64,000 nt of DNA from Pseudogymnoascus destructans (GCF_001641265.1 NW_020167521.1:992001-1056000); one strand, 5' to 3'; shown: positions 1 to 10,560, counted from the stretch's first letter. Made by a program: numbers and translations. The notes: generated by a model not told the origin, from the sequence alone.

Positions 1-716
1 TCTCAAGCGGCGAGATCGGCGATGTCATCCGCGTCGTCTCCGACCTCTCGTTCCCCGAGCATGCCGAGGGCGGGAAATTGAACTTCCCCAACGAGAATCG
101 CATGGTTAATAAAGAGCTCGCTGGGGGGGCGCTGCTGGATATCGGGATCTACGCTTTAACCTGGGTGTTCCAGATCATGTACACCACGCAGCCAAAGCCC
201 AGGGAAGCGCCGACGGTACTAGCAGCTATCCAGAAGTACGCTGAGACCGGGGCGGACGAGATGACGAGCATGATTCTGCAGTTCCCCAAGCACAACGCCA
301 TGGGAATCGCATTAACAGGATTGCGAGCCGGATACAAGCACGGCAAGAATTACGGGGCTGCTATTACGATTACAGGAACAAAGGGGGAGATCCAAGTCGA
401 CGGCCCGGCATACTGCCCCACGCATTACCGTGTGATTATGAACTCTGATCCGACGAAGGTGGAGGAGGTGGAGTGTGCGATCCCGAAGGATGAGGAGAGG
501 GGGGGGTGGGGACAGGGCATGTTTTGGGAGGCGGATGAGGCAGCGAGGTGTTTGAGGGATGGGAAGTTGGAGAGTGAGTGGATTAGTTGGGAGGAGAGTA
601 CGGTGATTATGGAGACGATGGATGAGGTGAGGAGGCAGGGGGGGTTGGTATATCCGGATTTGATTGAGAGTGCCGAGTATGATCCGAAGAGCCCTCTTAA
701 TGTGGGGAGAGCTTGA
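1..716 (+). CDS. Gfo/Idh/MocA-family NAD(P)-dependent oxidoreductase (dimeric dihydrodiol / D-xylose dehydrogenase type), 3' part
   Basis: The reading frame is open from base 3, so the 5' end, including the Rossmann NAD(P)-binding half, lies outside the window. The visible part starts with a GEIGDVIRVVSDLSF segment, followed by GGALLDIGIYALTWVFQIMY. That pattern is typical of the C-terminal alpha/beta domain of Gfo/Idh/MocA oxidoreductases, which use a bound dinucleotide to oxidise or reduce sugars or related alcohols. Fungal relatives with this segment are usually labelled dimeric dihydrodiol or D-xylose 1-dehydrogenases. The substrate cannot be read from this fragment. About 237 residues are visible, against roughly 380-400 for the family. 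Family assignment is firm and substrate is inference. Confidence 0.85.
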   Translation, partial: SSGEIGDVIRVVSDLSFPEHAEGGKLNFPNENRMVNKELAGGALLDIGIYALTWVFQIMYTTQPKPREAPTVLAAIQKYAETGADEMTSMILQFPKHNAMGIALTGLRAGYKHGKNYGAAITITGTKGEIQVDGPAYCPTHYRVIMNSDPTKVEEVECAIPKDEERGGWGQGMFWEADEAARCLRDGKLESEWISWEESTVIMETMDEVRRQGGLVYPDLIESAEYDPKSPLNVGRA

Positions 717-1198
717 GGAGGGGTTGGGGGGTTGACAAGGGATGCTTGCCCTCAATGGATGCCCTCGATAGAGGTAGAGCTTGATAATGGATTGAGAAAT
801 GAACAATGAGATCATGAAAGGAGTGTGTCTTTATCGAATAACTATTCCCAAAAACAGACCAAATCACAATGAAAATCACTGCAACCCTTTATTACTTTGA
901 GTTGTTCTAGAAGTTTGTTTTTTGGGGTTTCCGTTGTACGTAAATAGGCTCATTGTACGTAAATAGGCTCATTGTGGCGTGCATAAAGGTACGACGTTTA
1001 TGCTTTGATCGGCCCTCGGCACCCCTGTCGTTAAGTGTTCCCTCACAAGACACGACAATGAAACTGCGATAGCTATAATACAACGACGATTTGTGGCCCA
1101 CCGACAATGATATTCAACGATCTATCACGATTCGCAGCATACTGGCACTTGCGCGATCATAGCCCACAGTAACAGAACCATACCGAATCTCCACAACC
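717..1198. other. Intergenic region between oxidoreductase and HOOK
   Basis: No gene is seen in this 482-bp stretch. It carries the 3' flank of the oxidoreductase and the promoter side of HOOK, and a 19-bp tandem direct repeat listed separately. Confidence 0.6.
934..971. repeat. 19-bp tandem direct repeat, two copies
   Basis: The unit TTGTACGTAAATAGGCTCA occurs twice head to tail (934-952 and 953-971) without mismatch, about 230-265 bp upstream of the HOOK start codon. It may be a recent replication slippage product or a duplicated protein-binding site. Function is unknown. Confidence 0.85.
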
Positions 1199-4100
1199 AT
1201 GAGTTCCGTTGACAGCAAGGCGGCGCAGGCCGCGCTGCTGCACTGGGTATACCCTCGCCCCTCCCCCTCCCCAAGACACGCATGTAATAAGGGTTGTGAC
1301 ACACAGAGCTAACGGTGTCTTGCAGGTGAACACATTCCCCCTCCATAAGGAAGCTAGGTCTCTGGTAGACCTGAGCGATGGCAAACTCCTATACCAGGTT
1401 ATGGGTAAGTACCTCCTGCGCTCCCCCCCCCCCTTACTCCCACCAGAAGGCTAACATGTATATACCACAGCGGACATCGATCCGACCTTCACGAGACGGC
1501 GCATCAACGAAAAGAAAACCTTCCAAGCGGTCATCCGCGGCCTTCGATGCTACATAGTCACCGAATGCGCTGAGCTGGAGGAGCTGGTGGAGTCGCCGAG
1601 CTTCATCGCCATCTCCGCTGATGGCAAGACAGAGGACATTCTCGAGGTAGCCGTGGCTCTCAATGGCGGATCGACAACGTGTATTGACTTTTGTGAACAG
1701 CTTACTTCGTTCCTCCTCGTGGCCGCCATGAGCGGGCCCAGGCGCCAGGATTACATCAGTACGATTATGACTTTCGATCAGGGCGTGCAGGGAGAGATTA
1801 AGGAGATCATCGAGCAGGTGCGCATCCCCGCTCCCCCATTTGCAGGTTTCGGCCAGCTAACTGAGTACAGAGAATAACGGAGGCTCACGAGGCGAGGGAG
1901 TCGGGAAACAAAATATATCAGCCCCCGCCTGGCAAGGCTACTCCGGATGAGTTCCAGCTCGAGTATCGATATGGAGTTCTGCTCGGGCAGAAGCGGGGGG
2001 TTGAGCAAGAGAATGAGAGATTACTGAAGCAGACTGCAGATTTGACGACTCGGTTAACACATCTGCAGGAGAATAATGATAGCCTCCAGGATCACCTCAG
2101 AGACGCCGAAGATAGACTTAACGCTCCTGTCAGGGACGATGAGACGGAGCATCGCATTAGGAGGCTCGAGGATGATATCAGGGAGCGGGATGAGGTGATT
2201 GAGTTTCAAGAGGGCCAGCTCGAGCAAGACCGTGACAAGCTGGCGAGGATGGGACGGGAGCTTTCGAACTTGAAAGATGCCGACTCGCGCCTCATTCAGC
2301 TACAAGATGAGATCAAGGAGCTCGAGTTCAAGAATGACGAGCTTACCAAGAAGGCTAACACAGTTGACCGCTACAAGAACAAGCTCGAGGTACAGAAGGA
2401 CCTGCAAAAGAACTTCAAGGACCTTGAGCTCGAGAACGAGGAGTTGAAGACGCAGTTTCAACACATCGATAAGATCATGGAACGTAACAGCAGTCTGGAG
2501 GCTTCCCAGAGACAGTTCCAGAACAGTATCTCCAAGGCCGAGATGGAAATCTTTGAGATTGGGAGCCAGAAGAAGATGCTCGAAGCTGAGAATTCCGAAT
2601 TACGCTACTCCTTATCGACGCAGGAAGAGAAGATCGCACAATACGAACAAGCCATGTTCGAGCTACGGGAGCAATCTCCACTCCCCGAGATTTCACCCCA
2701 CGGACAAACATTGGCAGAGCAGATGCAGAATTCCGAAGGGAACCGACAGAGTAACCTCGAGAATTTCAGGTTGAAGGCAGAGAATGCCCTCCTGAAGGGG
2801 AATACACTCGCGGCCCAGGAGAACAGCTCGCTTCGGGCACAGTTGGAGGAGTCCGACGCACATATCAAGGTCATTGAGGGGAAGTATCGCGAGGCGTTTG
2901 AGAAGGAGGTCATCACGCAGCAGCAGCTGCGCGCGATGATGAATCTGGTGGATGATAATAAAAAGTTCGTCAATGCCGCTATATCCATTGGCACATTAAC
3001 CTTGCTTACACCTGAGTACTACAGAGATCAAGCATTTGTGGAGTTGAAGAGGGCGCATACGAGCGTGACTGAGCAGCTGGAGGCTCTTCAGAAGCAGCTT
3101 ACTGCTCTCGAGGCCGAGCACGAAGACGCCAAGCGAGAGCTCTTGATGGCAACGGCAGATTGCAAGTTTACCCCTATCCATTCGCAGAGTTATGCTAACG
3201 TTTTCATAGTGAGTATGGTCGAGAAAGAAGAGATCGATGCCCTCGAGGAGTTGAAGGCCACCCAGGAATCCCTATCCAAGTCCTTTGAGAATGAATTAAC
3301 TGCTCTCAAGGGCAAATACAAGGCCCTCCTAATTGACTACGAGGCCCAGAAATCACAGCTGATCGAGTCGTTACTCACTAACAACAAGCTTCGTGAGGCC
3401 CTCGAGAAGAACACGAACGTCGAGGATGAAACCCCTATCGTGGACGATGAACCCAAAGAAGTTCCCGCGACCCCAACCCAACCAGACGTAAGCACTCCGT
3501 TTTCTCCTCACCTCTATTCCAAGAACTGGAGGATCTTCAACACCCGATATTTCGTGGGCTCCTACCCCAAGCGGACCAAGGGCGCGAAGCTGTCAGCACA
3601 AGAAATTGCGCAGGCATCTCGCATCGGCAACCATTTTTCTTCCCACATCCCACACTCGTCGAGGATGGCCCCCGTCCTTAATCCCGCGGCCATCCCACTG
3701 CCTGATTCCCGGCCCACCACAGCCCGCAGCGAGCCCTACCACAGTGGCGGTGGACACGTCGGTGAGAAGATGTACAAGTGCAGATCACTAACAGCTACCC
3801 ACACAGGCCGGAGAAGTATTGAAGAAAGACGCAACAATCGCAGAACTCCAGGTAAGGGCTCCAACCTACAACCCCTGTGGATCCCCGTCCCCCGCGCCGC
3901 AACGGGCACTACCCTGCACCGCGTCCCTACGCCGGCGTCTTTTACAGATGCCGAGCTGGACGCTGCGCGCTTTGCTGCTGAGACTGTAGCGGCCTCGCGG
4001 GCGCAGGAGGCGCTTGTGAGAGAGGCCGAGAAGCAGAGGGGAAATGCGATTGGCAAGGTGCTGGCGAAGATGCGTCGCTAGACGGGGGTGGGAGACGTGG

Positions 4101-4547
4101 AGGAGTTGCTGATTTGTTTGTTTTATAGGCTCAGGTCAAGGAGTTGGAGGAGAATGGGAACGATGCGCAGAAGGTAATGTTTATGTCTCTTGTTTTCCCG
4201 TCATTTCGTACGCGTTGTAGAAAGTGTGTTGGGTGCAGGGCTGGCTCTGTATTCCTCATGACTTGTTATTATGTTATCTCTTGCGAGCTTGTTGTCCTTT
4301 TTATCTCCTGCGATCTAAATTTACATATTGGATACAACCCATCTTTCTAATGCAATCAAACGTGCAGGCTGCTCTGGAGCGCGAGAACGACAATCTCAAG
4401 CGCGAGTACTCTATGATGACCATGGCGTGGTACGACCTCTCCAGCCGCGTGCAGAGCAACACCGTGATGCTGCAACGGCGCAGCGAGGTGTCGAAGAGCT
4501 GGATCAACAAGCAGCGACGCGCCGTGAATCCGACGGGGAGGAGGTGA
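1199..4547 (+). CDS. hookA: HOOK-family protein (cargo adaptor for dynein on early endosomes)
   Basis: Suggested join: 1199-1246, 1326-1404, 1471-1817, 1871-3161, 3210-3761, 3807-3851, 3948-4057, 4129-4173, 4368-4547 (about 898 residues). The N-terminus (AALLHWVNTF followed by a calponin-homology-like region) matches the Hook domain that contacts dynein light intermediate chain. A long coiled coil follows. The end, with MAWYDLSSRVQSN and SWINKQRRAV, is the conserved C-terminal segment that binds the FTS/FHIP partners. Fungal Hook links early endosomes to dynein-dynactin for transport along hyphal microtubules. Spliced phases agree at all junctions. The 3162 junction requires a GC-AG intron. 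Positions 3480-3760 are the least certain; extra small in-frame introns at 2965-3024 or 3488-3571 cannot be excluded. Confidence 0.9.
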
Positions 4548-4991
4548 TGAGTGAGCCGTGCCGTCTGTGGGGTTGCGCGGCGGAGGTGGTCGTGACCTAT
4601 ATTGGACATATATTAAAGATCTACTACTACTGTTGCATTTGGGAAAGACGGTGTGTGTGGTGGTGGGCGCGGGGAAGATATATTTTGCCATTTACTCAGT
4701 TTGTAATTATAGCCTGGTGCGGCGGCAGGGTTGGAATGTGCGGATACCCTGCAATATAAACTTTGGCTTGGAAGTGCTTAGCAGTGCGTCTCATGTGATA
4801 GTTTTGCTTTTTTGTGTTCTTCGAGCCTCATTAGATGAAAAGAGAAAACCATACCATGACCCCAAACTCCGTTCTACCAACCCAGCAAAGGTAGTATCCC
4901 GAACCCGTTCCAATAACTCCTGCACACGTCAATTCCATATCCTCCGTCTCCCAAGAAACTCCCATCCATACCAATCCCTCCTCCCACGCCC
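4548..4991. other. Convergent 3' flanks of HOOK and the SWIM protein
   Basis: These 444 bp separate two convergent genes. An open frame on the + strand runs through here into the SWIM gene; its composition (long Pro/Ser runs) follows the antisense of the real gene. No other feature is seen. Confidence 0.5.
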
Positions 4992-5774
4992 CTACCCTTC
5001 ACACCCCAACCCCGCCATCTCCTCCCTCCCCACCTCTCTCTCCTTCACCACCCCAACCCACCCCTCCATCCTCTCCGCCAACACACACGCCAGAATATGC
5101 TTACAACACGGCACTCCACCGCCAAGCCCATCCCTACTCACCCCGCCAAACTGCCACTCCCCCCCTCCTCCCCCGTGCCCACCATCCACATCCACATCCA
5201 CCTCCTCCTCCTCCTCCTCAGCGTCAAAAACAAGTGAACTCGCTGCCCCCGGAAAGGCAGAAAACGCAAACGCAGCACAACTGCAATTCCATGCCCCCAG
5301 CCGGACGATGTACACCCTCCCGCCCACCGCACCGCGGGCGCCTGTCGTCTGTGAAGAGCGCACGAGGTAGACCTGTTTTCTCTGGGACTGGCTTGGCGCG
5401 GCTGCAGGCATGGACCCCGTTGCTTCGGTGCTAGACGCTGTTGCGGAGGTGGCGGATGGTTCTGGAAGGTGCGGGGGGGTGGTGATGCGGGTGAGGAGGG
5501 CGCGGTCGAGGAGGTCGAGCGCGGGGAGGAGGAGGGTGGGGAGGAGGATGTGGAGGGTTGTGAGGAGGGTGCGGATGGGAGCGGGGGCGTGGACGAGGGG
5601 GTTGGGTGTGGGGTTGGGGGTTGAGGGACGCGTGGTGGATGGCGGGAGGGAGAGGAGGGCGGTAAGGAGGGCGTGGGGTGTGGGCAGGGGGAGAGGGATG
5701 GGAGGAGTGGTGGTGGACGGGTTGTAGATTAACTCGCAGGCTGGGCGAACAGCGTTGACCCGCGCCGTTGTCAT
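4992..5774 (-). CDS. SWIM zinc-finger protein, Shu2-like
   Basis: This is a single-exon frame of 260 residues. The C-terminal half carries the SWIM signature CxC...CxH: C164 and C166 in the segment AWNCSCAAF, then C224 and H226 in PCCKHILACV. A Glu/Asp/Gly-rich insert separates the two halves. The N-terminal part has helices rich in Leu and Pro. SWIM proteins of this size in fungi resemble Shu2/Sws1, which with Rad51 paralogues promotes Rad51 filament formation in homologous recombination. The SWIM call is firm; the Shu2 assignment is inference from size and layout. The GC-rich codon use and low-complexity linker are usual for such genes. The start codon overlaps the stop of an upstream ORF (see findings). 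Confidence 0.7.
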   Translation of the reverse strand: MTTARVNAVRPACELIYNPSTTTPPIPLPLPTPHALLTALLSLPPSTTRPSTPNPTPNPLVHAPAPIRTLLTTLHILLPTLLLPALDLLDRALLTRITTPPHLPEPSATSATASSTEATGSMPAAAPSQSQRKQVYLVRSSQTTGARGAVGGRVYIVRLGAWNCSCAAFAFSAFPGAASSLVFDAEEEEEEVDVDVDGGHGGGGGEWQFGGVSRDGLGGGVPCCKHILACVLAERMEGWVGVVKEREVGREEMAGLGCEG

Positions 5775-5782
5775 GATGCAGC

Positions 5783-5975
5783 TACTCTTGTGGAGGTGAA
5801 GTGCCGCTCTTCCCCCGATCGTCGTCGCACCGACGGAAGGAATGGGAATAATAAGGCCGCAGGCACGGGAAGTGCGTGGTACTCTTGTGGAGGTGAAGTG
5901 CCGCTCTCCCCCGATCGTCGTCGCACCGACGGAAGGAATGGGAATAATAAGGCCGCTGGCACGGGAAGTGCGTGG
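5783..5975. repeat. 97-bp imperfect tandem duplication
   Basis: Copy 1 is 5783-5879 (97 bp) and copy 2 is 5880-5975 (96 bp). They differ by one pyrimidine indel (CTCTTCCCCC versus CTCTCCCCC) and one substitution (GCAGGC versus GCTGGC). Four bases of a third copy (TACT) follow at 5976. Each copy holds a 5-bp inverted repeat CGTCG-CAC-CGACG. The block begins 9 bp upstream of the SWIM-gene start codon, so it forms that gene's leader or core promoter. Confidence 0.95.
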
Positions 5976-6696
5976 TACTTGGCGATACTGTATATCAGGG
6001 ACCGTGAATGTACACGGCGTACTCTAGTTGGCACCCCACGATTAGCGATTAGAGTAGAGTATGTGCATGCATACGGGACTCAGCGCGACTTACAGAGTAG
6101 ATCTGTTAGGGCGCTGTAAGGTTGATCTCGGCGTGATGGGTTGATGGGGGTTGTGGCCTATGGCGGCATCGCATTACACACGGGGGAGGTCACACTACAA
6201 TACACTCTCTCAGACATGTGCAATTGATACCCACCACACCCACCATTTTCACCATTTACACCACTTATATGCACCGAACTATGGCTTCTTCACATAGCGC
6301 TACACCACGCTATATCACGCTATTCCGCGCTACATTTTGGGTTCTCGTGCTGCTATAACTGGCTTCAACGCCGATTCGGGGGCAAGCCACAATATAGAAC
6401 AAGTGTTCCCGCTGATCACCCGAATGTTCCTCGGCCCCCGCTGAATTGGGGAGCTGAGAAGCATTCGGCAGTTTTTGGATAATGTCTTAGACCAGGCGGC
6501 TGGAGGGCTGGCGGGGGAGTATAATAGGTGCCTGTCCTGCGTCTTTACTTTGGCCCTCTGGTGTCCCTTGACGTCGTCTCAGTTCCTACGTGTCAATTCA
6601 TACACTATATACCAAAGGTATATCCAAAACCTCCCAACAGTGAAGCATAGATAGCCCCTAATATATGATGATAGGTAGTATAAGCATCAAGACAAC
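5976..6696. other. Intergenic and promoter region upstream of the lipase
   Basis: No gene is seen. The stretch contains a degenerate run of CACGCTAT-like units near 6295-6345, a TATA-like CTATATA near 6605, and two sequences matching the CreA consensus SYGGRG (CTGGAG at 6500-6505 and GCGGGG at 6511-6516) about 190 bp upstream of the lipase start. CreA-type sites are short and occur by chance, so regulation is only a suggestion. Confidence 0.4.
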
Positions 6697-7986
6697 ATGA
6701 AGTTCACATCTAGCCTCGCCGCTGCCAGTGTGCTGGCCGGTGTTCTTGCTTCGCCTATAGCTATCACCGAGACATCTTCGTTGGCCAAACGAGGTAAGAG
6801 CTGAACTTTTCGATTATACGTATTTGAGAATCCACTGCAGGTAGGTACCTGCAGTGGATTCTCAAATACGTGCATGAAAAATACTACCTATCATGTTTCA
6901 AAGGCTTGCATAATTCTGGGCTATTTTTTCATACGCTTTACTACTGACCAGGAGCATTATGATAATGCATATGAGAGAAGCCTACTAACAACCCATCAGC
7001 TGTCGACGCCGCTCTCTTCGCAAAATTGAAATACTACGTTCAATACGCCGCCGCAGCCTACTGTTCCAACAACGATGACAGCTCTGGCACTCCCATCACC
7101 TGCGCGACGGGCAACTGCGCCGATGTCGAAGCCGCCAATGCTGTCTCCATCCTTGAGTTCGAGTGGTAACCCAATCCCATCCTCACTTCCCCCTACCCCC
7201 ACGCTAACAAACCCCAGCTCCATCCTCACCGACATGAAAGGCTTCCTCTCCGTCTCCACCGTGCGCCAGGAAATCGTCCTCGCCTTCCGCGGCTCCTCCT
7301 CCATCCGCAACTTCATCGCCGACCTCAGCTTCTCCTACGTCGACTTCGGGTGCTCCGGCTGCTCCGCCCACGCCGGCTTCGCAACCGCCTGGTACGAGCC
7401 CCGCTCCGCCATCCTAGCCGCCCTCAAGACCGCTCGCGCCCAGTACCCCTCCTACAAGATCGTCATCACTGGCCACAGCCTCGGCGGCGCCGTCGCCACC
7501 CTCGCCGCCGGTGACCTGCGCTCTCAGGGATACGCCGCCGACCTCTACACCTACGGTTCGCCGCGCGTGGGCAACGGCGCCTTCGCCTCCTGGGTCTCCG
7601 CGCAGCCCGGCACCACGGCGCGCGTAACTCACGTCAACGACCCCGTGCCGCGCCTGCCACCGATGCTGATCGCCGGGTACCGTCACACCACCCCCGAGTA
7701 TTGGCTGAGCACGGGATCGGCGACGAATGTGGATTACACGCTCGCGGATATCAAGGTGTGTGAGGGGATCTCGACGACGAGGTGTAATGCCGGGACGATC
7801 CCGACGCTGAATCTGGATGCGCATCGCTATTACTTCATCGCTGCCACCACGTGTGCGCCGAAGCTGGTGTTTAAGAGGGATGAGCAGATGTCGCCGGCTG
7901 ATGGGGCGGCTAGTAATGAGGAGATACTTTCGTGGATGACGGCGGATGCTGCGGCTAGCCCCACCGAGTTGTCTGCTACGACATGA
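6697..7986 (+). CDS. Secreted class 3 (alpha/beta hydrolase) lipase
   Basis: Join 6697-6793, 7000-7165, 7218-7986, giving 343 residues. The first 19 residues form a signal peptide ending near VLAS-P. A Lys-Arg pair at residues 31-32 could be a propeptide processing site. The body is a Lipase_3 domain of the Thermomyces/Rhizomucor type: an oxyanion-hole region near AFRGSSSIRNF, the nucleophile elbow GHSLGG with Ser175, and a candidate Asp229 (HVNDPVPRLPP) and His290 (DAHRYYF) completing the triad. Such enzymes hydrolyse triacylglycerols or feruloyl esters outside the cell; which substrate is used is not decided by sequence. Intron 1 (206 nt) carries a long perfect hairpin. A tail of about 50 residues follows the catalytic His. 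Confidence 0.93.
6818..6871. repeat. Perfect 26-bp inverted repeat (hairpin) in lipase intron 1
   Basis: Arm 1 (6818-6843) and arm 2 (6846-6871) are exact reverse complements over 26 bases, separated only by GG. The element lies wholly inside the first intron of the lipase gene. No flanking target-site duplication is obvious. In RNA it would fold into an uninterrupted stem. Confidence 0.97.
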
Positions 7987-8576
7987 TGGGGGGTAGATAG
8001 CTGAGCTGGACTGGGCTGTTGGCTGTGGATATACTTGACTTGAAAATGGATGTGAGTAACGCTGTAAAATTATATAAAAGGCAATGTTATGGACTTGATG
8101 ATAAGGGAGGAAGTAAGTAGGTCGCGTTAAACATATGACGGCTTTCAAGACATAGGAATTACATATTGATTTTCAAATGTCTGCTTTCATTCTCACTACA
8201 CCTTACTACTATACCCTACTGGCGCAAGAGACCTGCAGTAATATCCGAGATGCACAACATAAGATCTTACAGCCCCTATTCCCAATATCACGGCGGCACA
8301 ACATATCCCAACAGTCACAGCCAGAGTTACACCAACAGGCACAAGGTATATATACGTGAATTGTACTGCCAACAACGCGGCATTAGTTACCCTAATTTCA
8401 TTTCCAACCCCCTTCATCATCACGTCTCCAAACCTTCATAATCGATCGGCCGGCGCCACAACCAGCGCGTACCGCGCGAAGGGCCTCGCTATTAACGCCA
8501 CCCCGCCCCAACTCCTGACCAATGCATGTATGTGCGACTTATATCTCTAAGTAATCTCCGGGTTCTGTGGCCCCCT
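7987..8576. other. Convergent 3' flanks of lipase and cyclin
   Basis: These 590 bp hold the 3' flanks of two convergent genes. Short frames exist but none has recognisable protein character. Confidence 0.5.
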
Positions 8577-10111
8577 TCAGGGCTGCCCCGATGCTCCGAC
8601 GTTGCCGGAGTTCTCCCCGGATGGACCTCCTTTTGTGTCCGATGTATGCGCCACGTCTCTCATCCACATTTCCCATTTCGTATCTCGTCCTCCTCCCTCT
8701 TCGTCAGGCACCTCCGCTGATCCTGCTACTGCCGGCTCCCCCATGGCGTCCACATCCGCGTCCTCATCTTCTATCACGTAATCACCCGTCCGACTGACAA
8801 GCCCGCGATAGTAATCCACCAGCACCTCCGGATTGGGAACGATGCGCCAATCAACACGGTGCAGGAACTCGAGCTCGAGCAAGCCCAGCTCGGCGAGCTT
8901 GATGCCGCCAACGCGGGCGTACGTTGTGTTGTTCCAGAAGGAGTCCGAGAGGCCTTTTGCGGCGACGGTGGCGGCGGTGATGAGGAAGCGGTGAACGGTT
9001 AGAGTTGTGATTGTGAAGGCGGGGTAGAGCGAGCAGAGCCGGTCCATGTAGTAGACCATGGACAGGAGGAGGGGTGGGGTGAGTGCGGCGTGTTTGGCGA
9101 GGCGTTGGAGGTAGTCGAGGACTGAGATGCCTGGTGGTGTGCTGTGTTGGTTAGCAATCGTTCTACTGCGATTGTTTTAGAGGGCAGGACAAACCGAGAG
9201 TGGAAGCGTGTGAGTACCACATCCCGCAGTGGCAGATTGTCGTTCGTCTGGATGAGCTCAGACACCATACCGGCAACGAGAATAACCATATCCTCCGCAT
9301 CGACCAGTTCGTACCGTATAGGTAGCACCTTTGGCGCACGCTGTGCTGCCCGCGGCCGTTTCGGAGGCAAAAATTGCTGGCTCGCCCGTGATGAGCCGTC
9401 TTTGGCTGGCTCGGGGTCCTGGCGGCGCTTCGCGCTGGGAGACTGTAGGAGCGCTTGAATATCTATCGCTGTTCTTACTCCGACGCCTTCGCCTGCCGAG
9501 TCGCCCTGTGTGCGCCCTTCACCATTGGCAACCCCCCCATTACTGGACTCCTCCGGTTTACCCGACTCATCCCGCGATTTGCGCCTCATATTCAGATTCT
9601 TCAAGTCGACAAGATCCTGCGACGAATTTGACGATCCGAGCGCCGTGGTAGCCGGCGACCCAGACACGCCAGTCGACGCCGTATCGGCGGTCATATCGCG
9701 GTGCTGGCGGAGTAAGGGAAGCGCGGGGCTCGCGCTCTTGCCATTTCTGGTCGACGGGCTAGCGGTGGTGCTGCTGTTGCTGTAGCGGAAGGCGCTGGTG
9801 GTGCTGCTCGCGGGCGACGCGATGCGAGGGCTCGAGTTGCTAGGCGTGGCGAGCATCGCGCTCTTCTCCCTCCACTTCTGAATCGTGTGCGCGCGCGCTC
9901 GTCCTGTCCTAGCTTCCTGATTTGGAGCTGCGGTTGCACATCGCCTCCTGCGAGTACGTGGGCGGGGCTGCGCGAGGCTCAGGGAGGCGGTGGGGGAAAT
10001 GGCCTGTCGAGGGCTTGAGCGGGGTGGGATTCGGTGGGGGTTTGATAGTTCGCGGTTTAGTCGTGCCGCGTAGAGTCGTTGGAGGGTATATGGGGGTTGT
10101 GGTTGCTGCAA
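8577..10111 (-). CDS. PHO80/Pcl-type cyclin
   Basis: Complement of 8577-9141 and 9195-10111 (about 493 residues if the start at 10111 is right). A Ser/Thr/Pro-rich disordered N-terminal half precedes a cyclin fold running from about KVLPIRYELVDAEDMV through GISVLDYLQRLAKHAAL, SMVYYMDRLCSLYPAFTITTL, HRFLITAATVAAKGLSDSFW and ELEFLHRVDWRIV. This is the order seen in Pho80-like cyclins, which partner Pho85-type kinases in phosphate sensing, glycogen control and morphogenesis. The intron at 9142-9194 restores FHSR-TPPGIS. The start is uncertain: the N-terminal 60 or so residues are low complexity, and another frame begins at 10151. A late acidic tail follows the cyclin box. Confidence 0.85.
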
Positions 10112-10560
10112 ATGTCCCCGAGGTAGTTCGCTGGTGCGATTTGTTCGGCACGGCGTGAATTTGGCGGGCGGGACTCGCGAGGCTTTGGATGACTGACCCT
10201 GCTTGTTGGGAGGGTTCGCGCTAAGACAATCAAGCGAACCTCAATTTACAGGCATCATTGGACCGAAGACGGAAGTCGGAACAGATGCTGATCGAGTGAT
10301 TGTGATTGAGTGATTTAGTGACAATACATAATACATACATGGGGGCATGTTCACAATTTACGACATATTACCTGTTTCTTTGCCGCATTCAGTTTTCGGT
10401 TTCTTGGAATCATGGATAGTTGCATTTGCTGCGTCTATGGCATTACCACCCCATTGCCCACTATATAGTACAAATGCATATCTATTTTGCCCTTGTTCGA
10501 TATGCCGCTCAGAACACCGTGCCAACGATTTGCAGACCAGACGCCTCGCCGACACCCACA
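10112..10560. other. Region between the cyclin start and RPN8 stop
   Basis: These 449 bp are the promoter side of the cyclin and the 3' flank of RPN8. Short GTGATT/GAGTGATT repeats occur near 10295-10320. No gene is seen. Confidence 0.4.

Noticed and set aside
312..815. 167-residue minus-strand frame at the left edge
   Set aside because: It is a shadow of the oxidoreductase, rich in Pro/Leu/His/Arg as expected for antisense of purine-rich codons, with no domain.
4558..5370. 270-residue plus-strand frame overlapping the SWIM gene
   Set aside because: It is the antisense of a GC-rich coding region and of its 3' flank, with long Pro/Ser runs. The minus-strand frame has the CxC...CxH zinc-binding pattern.
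5783..5975. Tandem 97-bp units considered as a CRISPR-like or transposon-end repeat
   Set aside because: Units are directly adjacent without spacers, and there are no inverted termini or target-site duplications. A simple tandem duplication explains them.
7414..8148. 244-residue minus-strand frame overlapping the lipase
   Set aside because: The lipase on the other strand has a signal peptide, catalytic triad and spliced structure. The antisense frame has no recognisable features.
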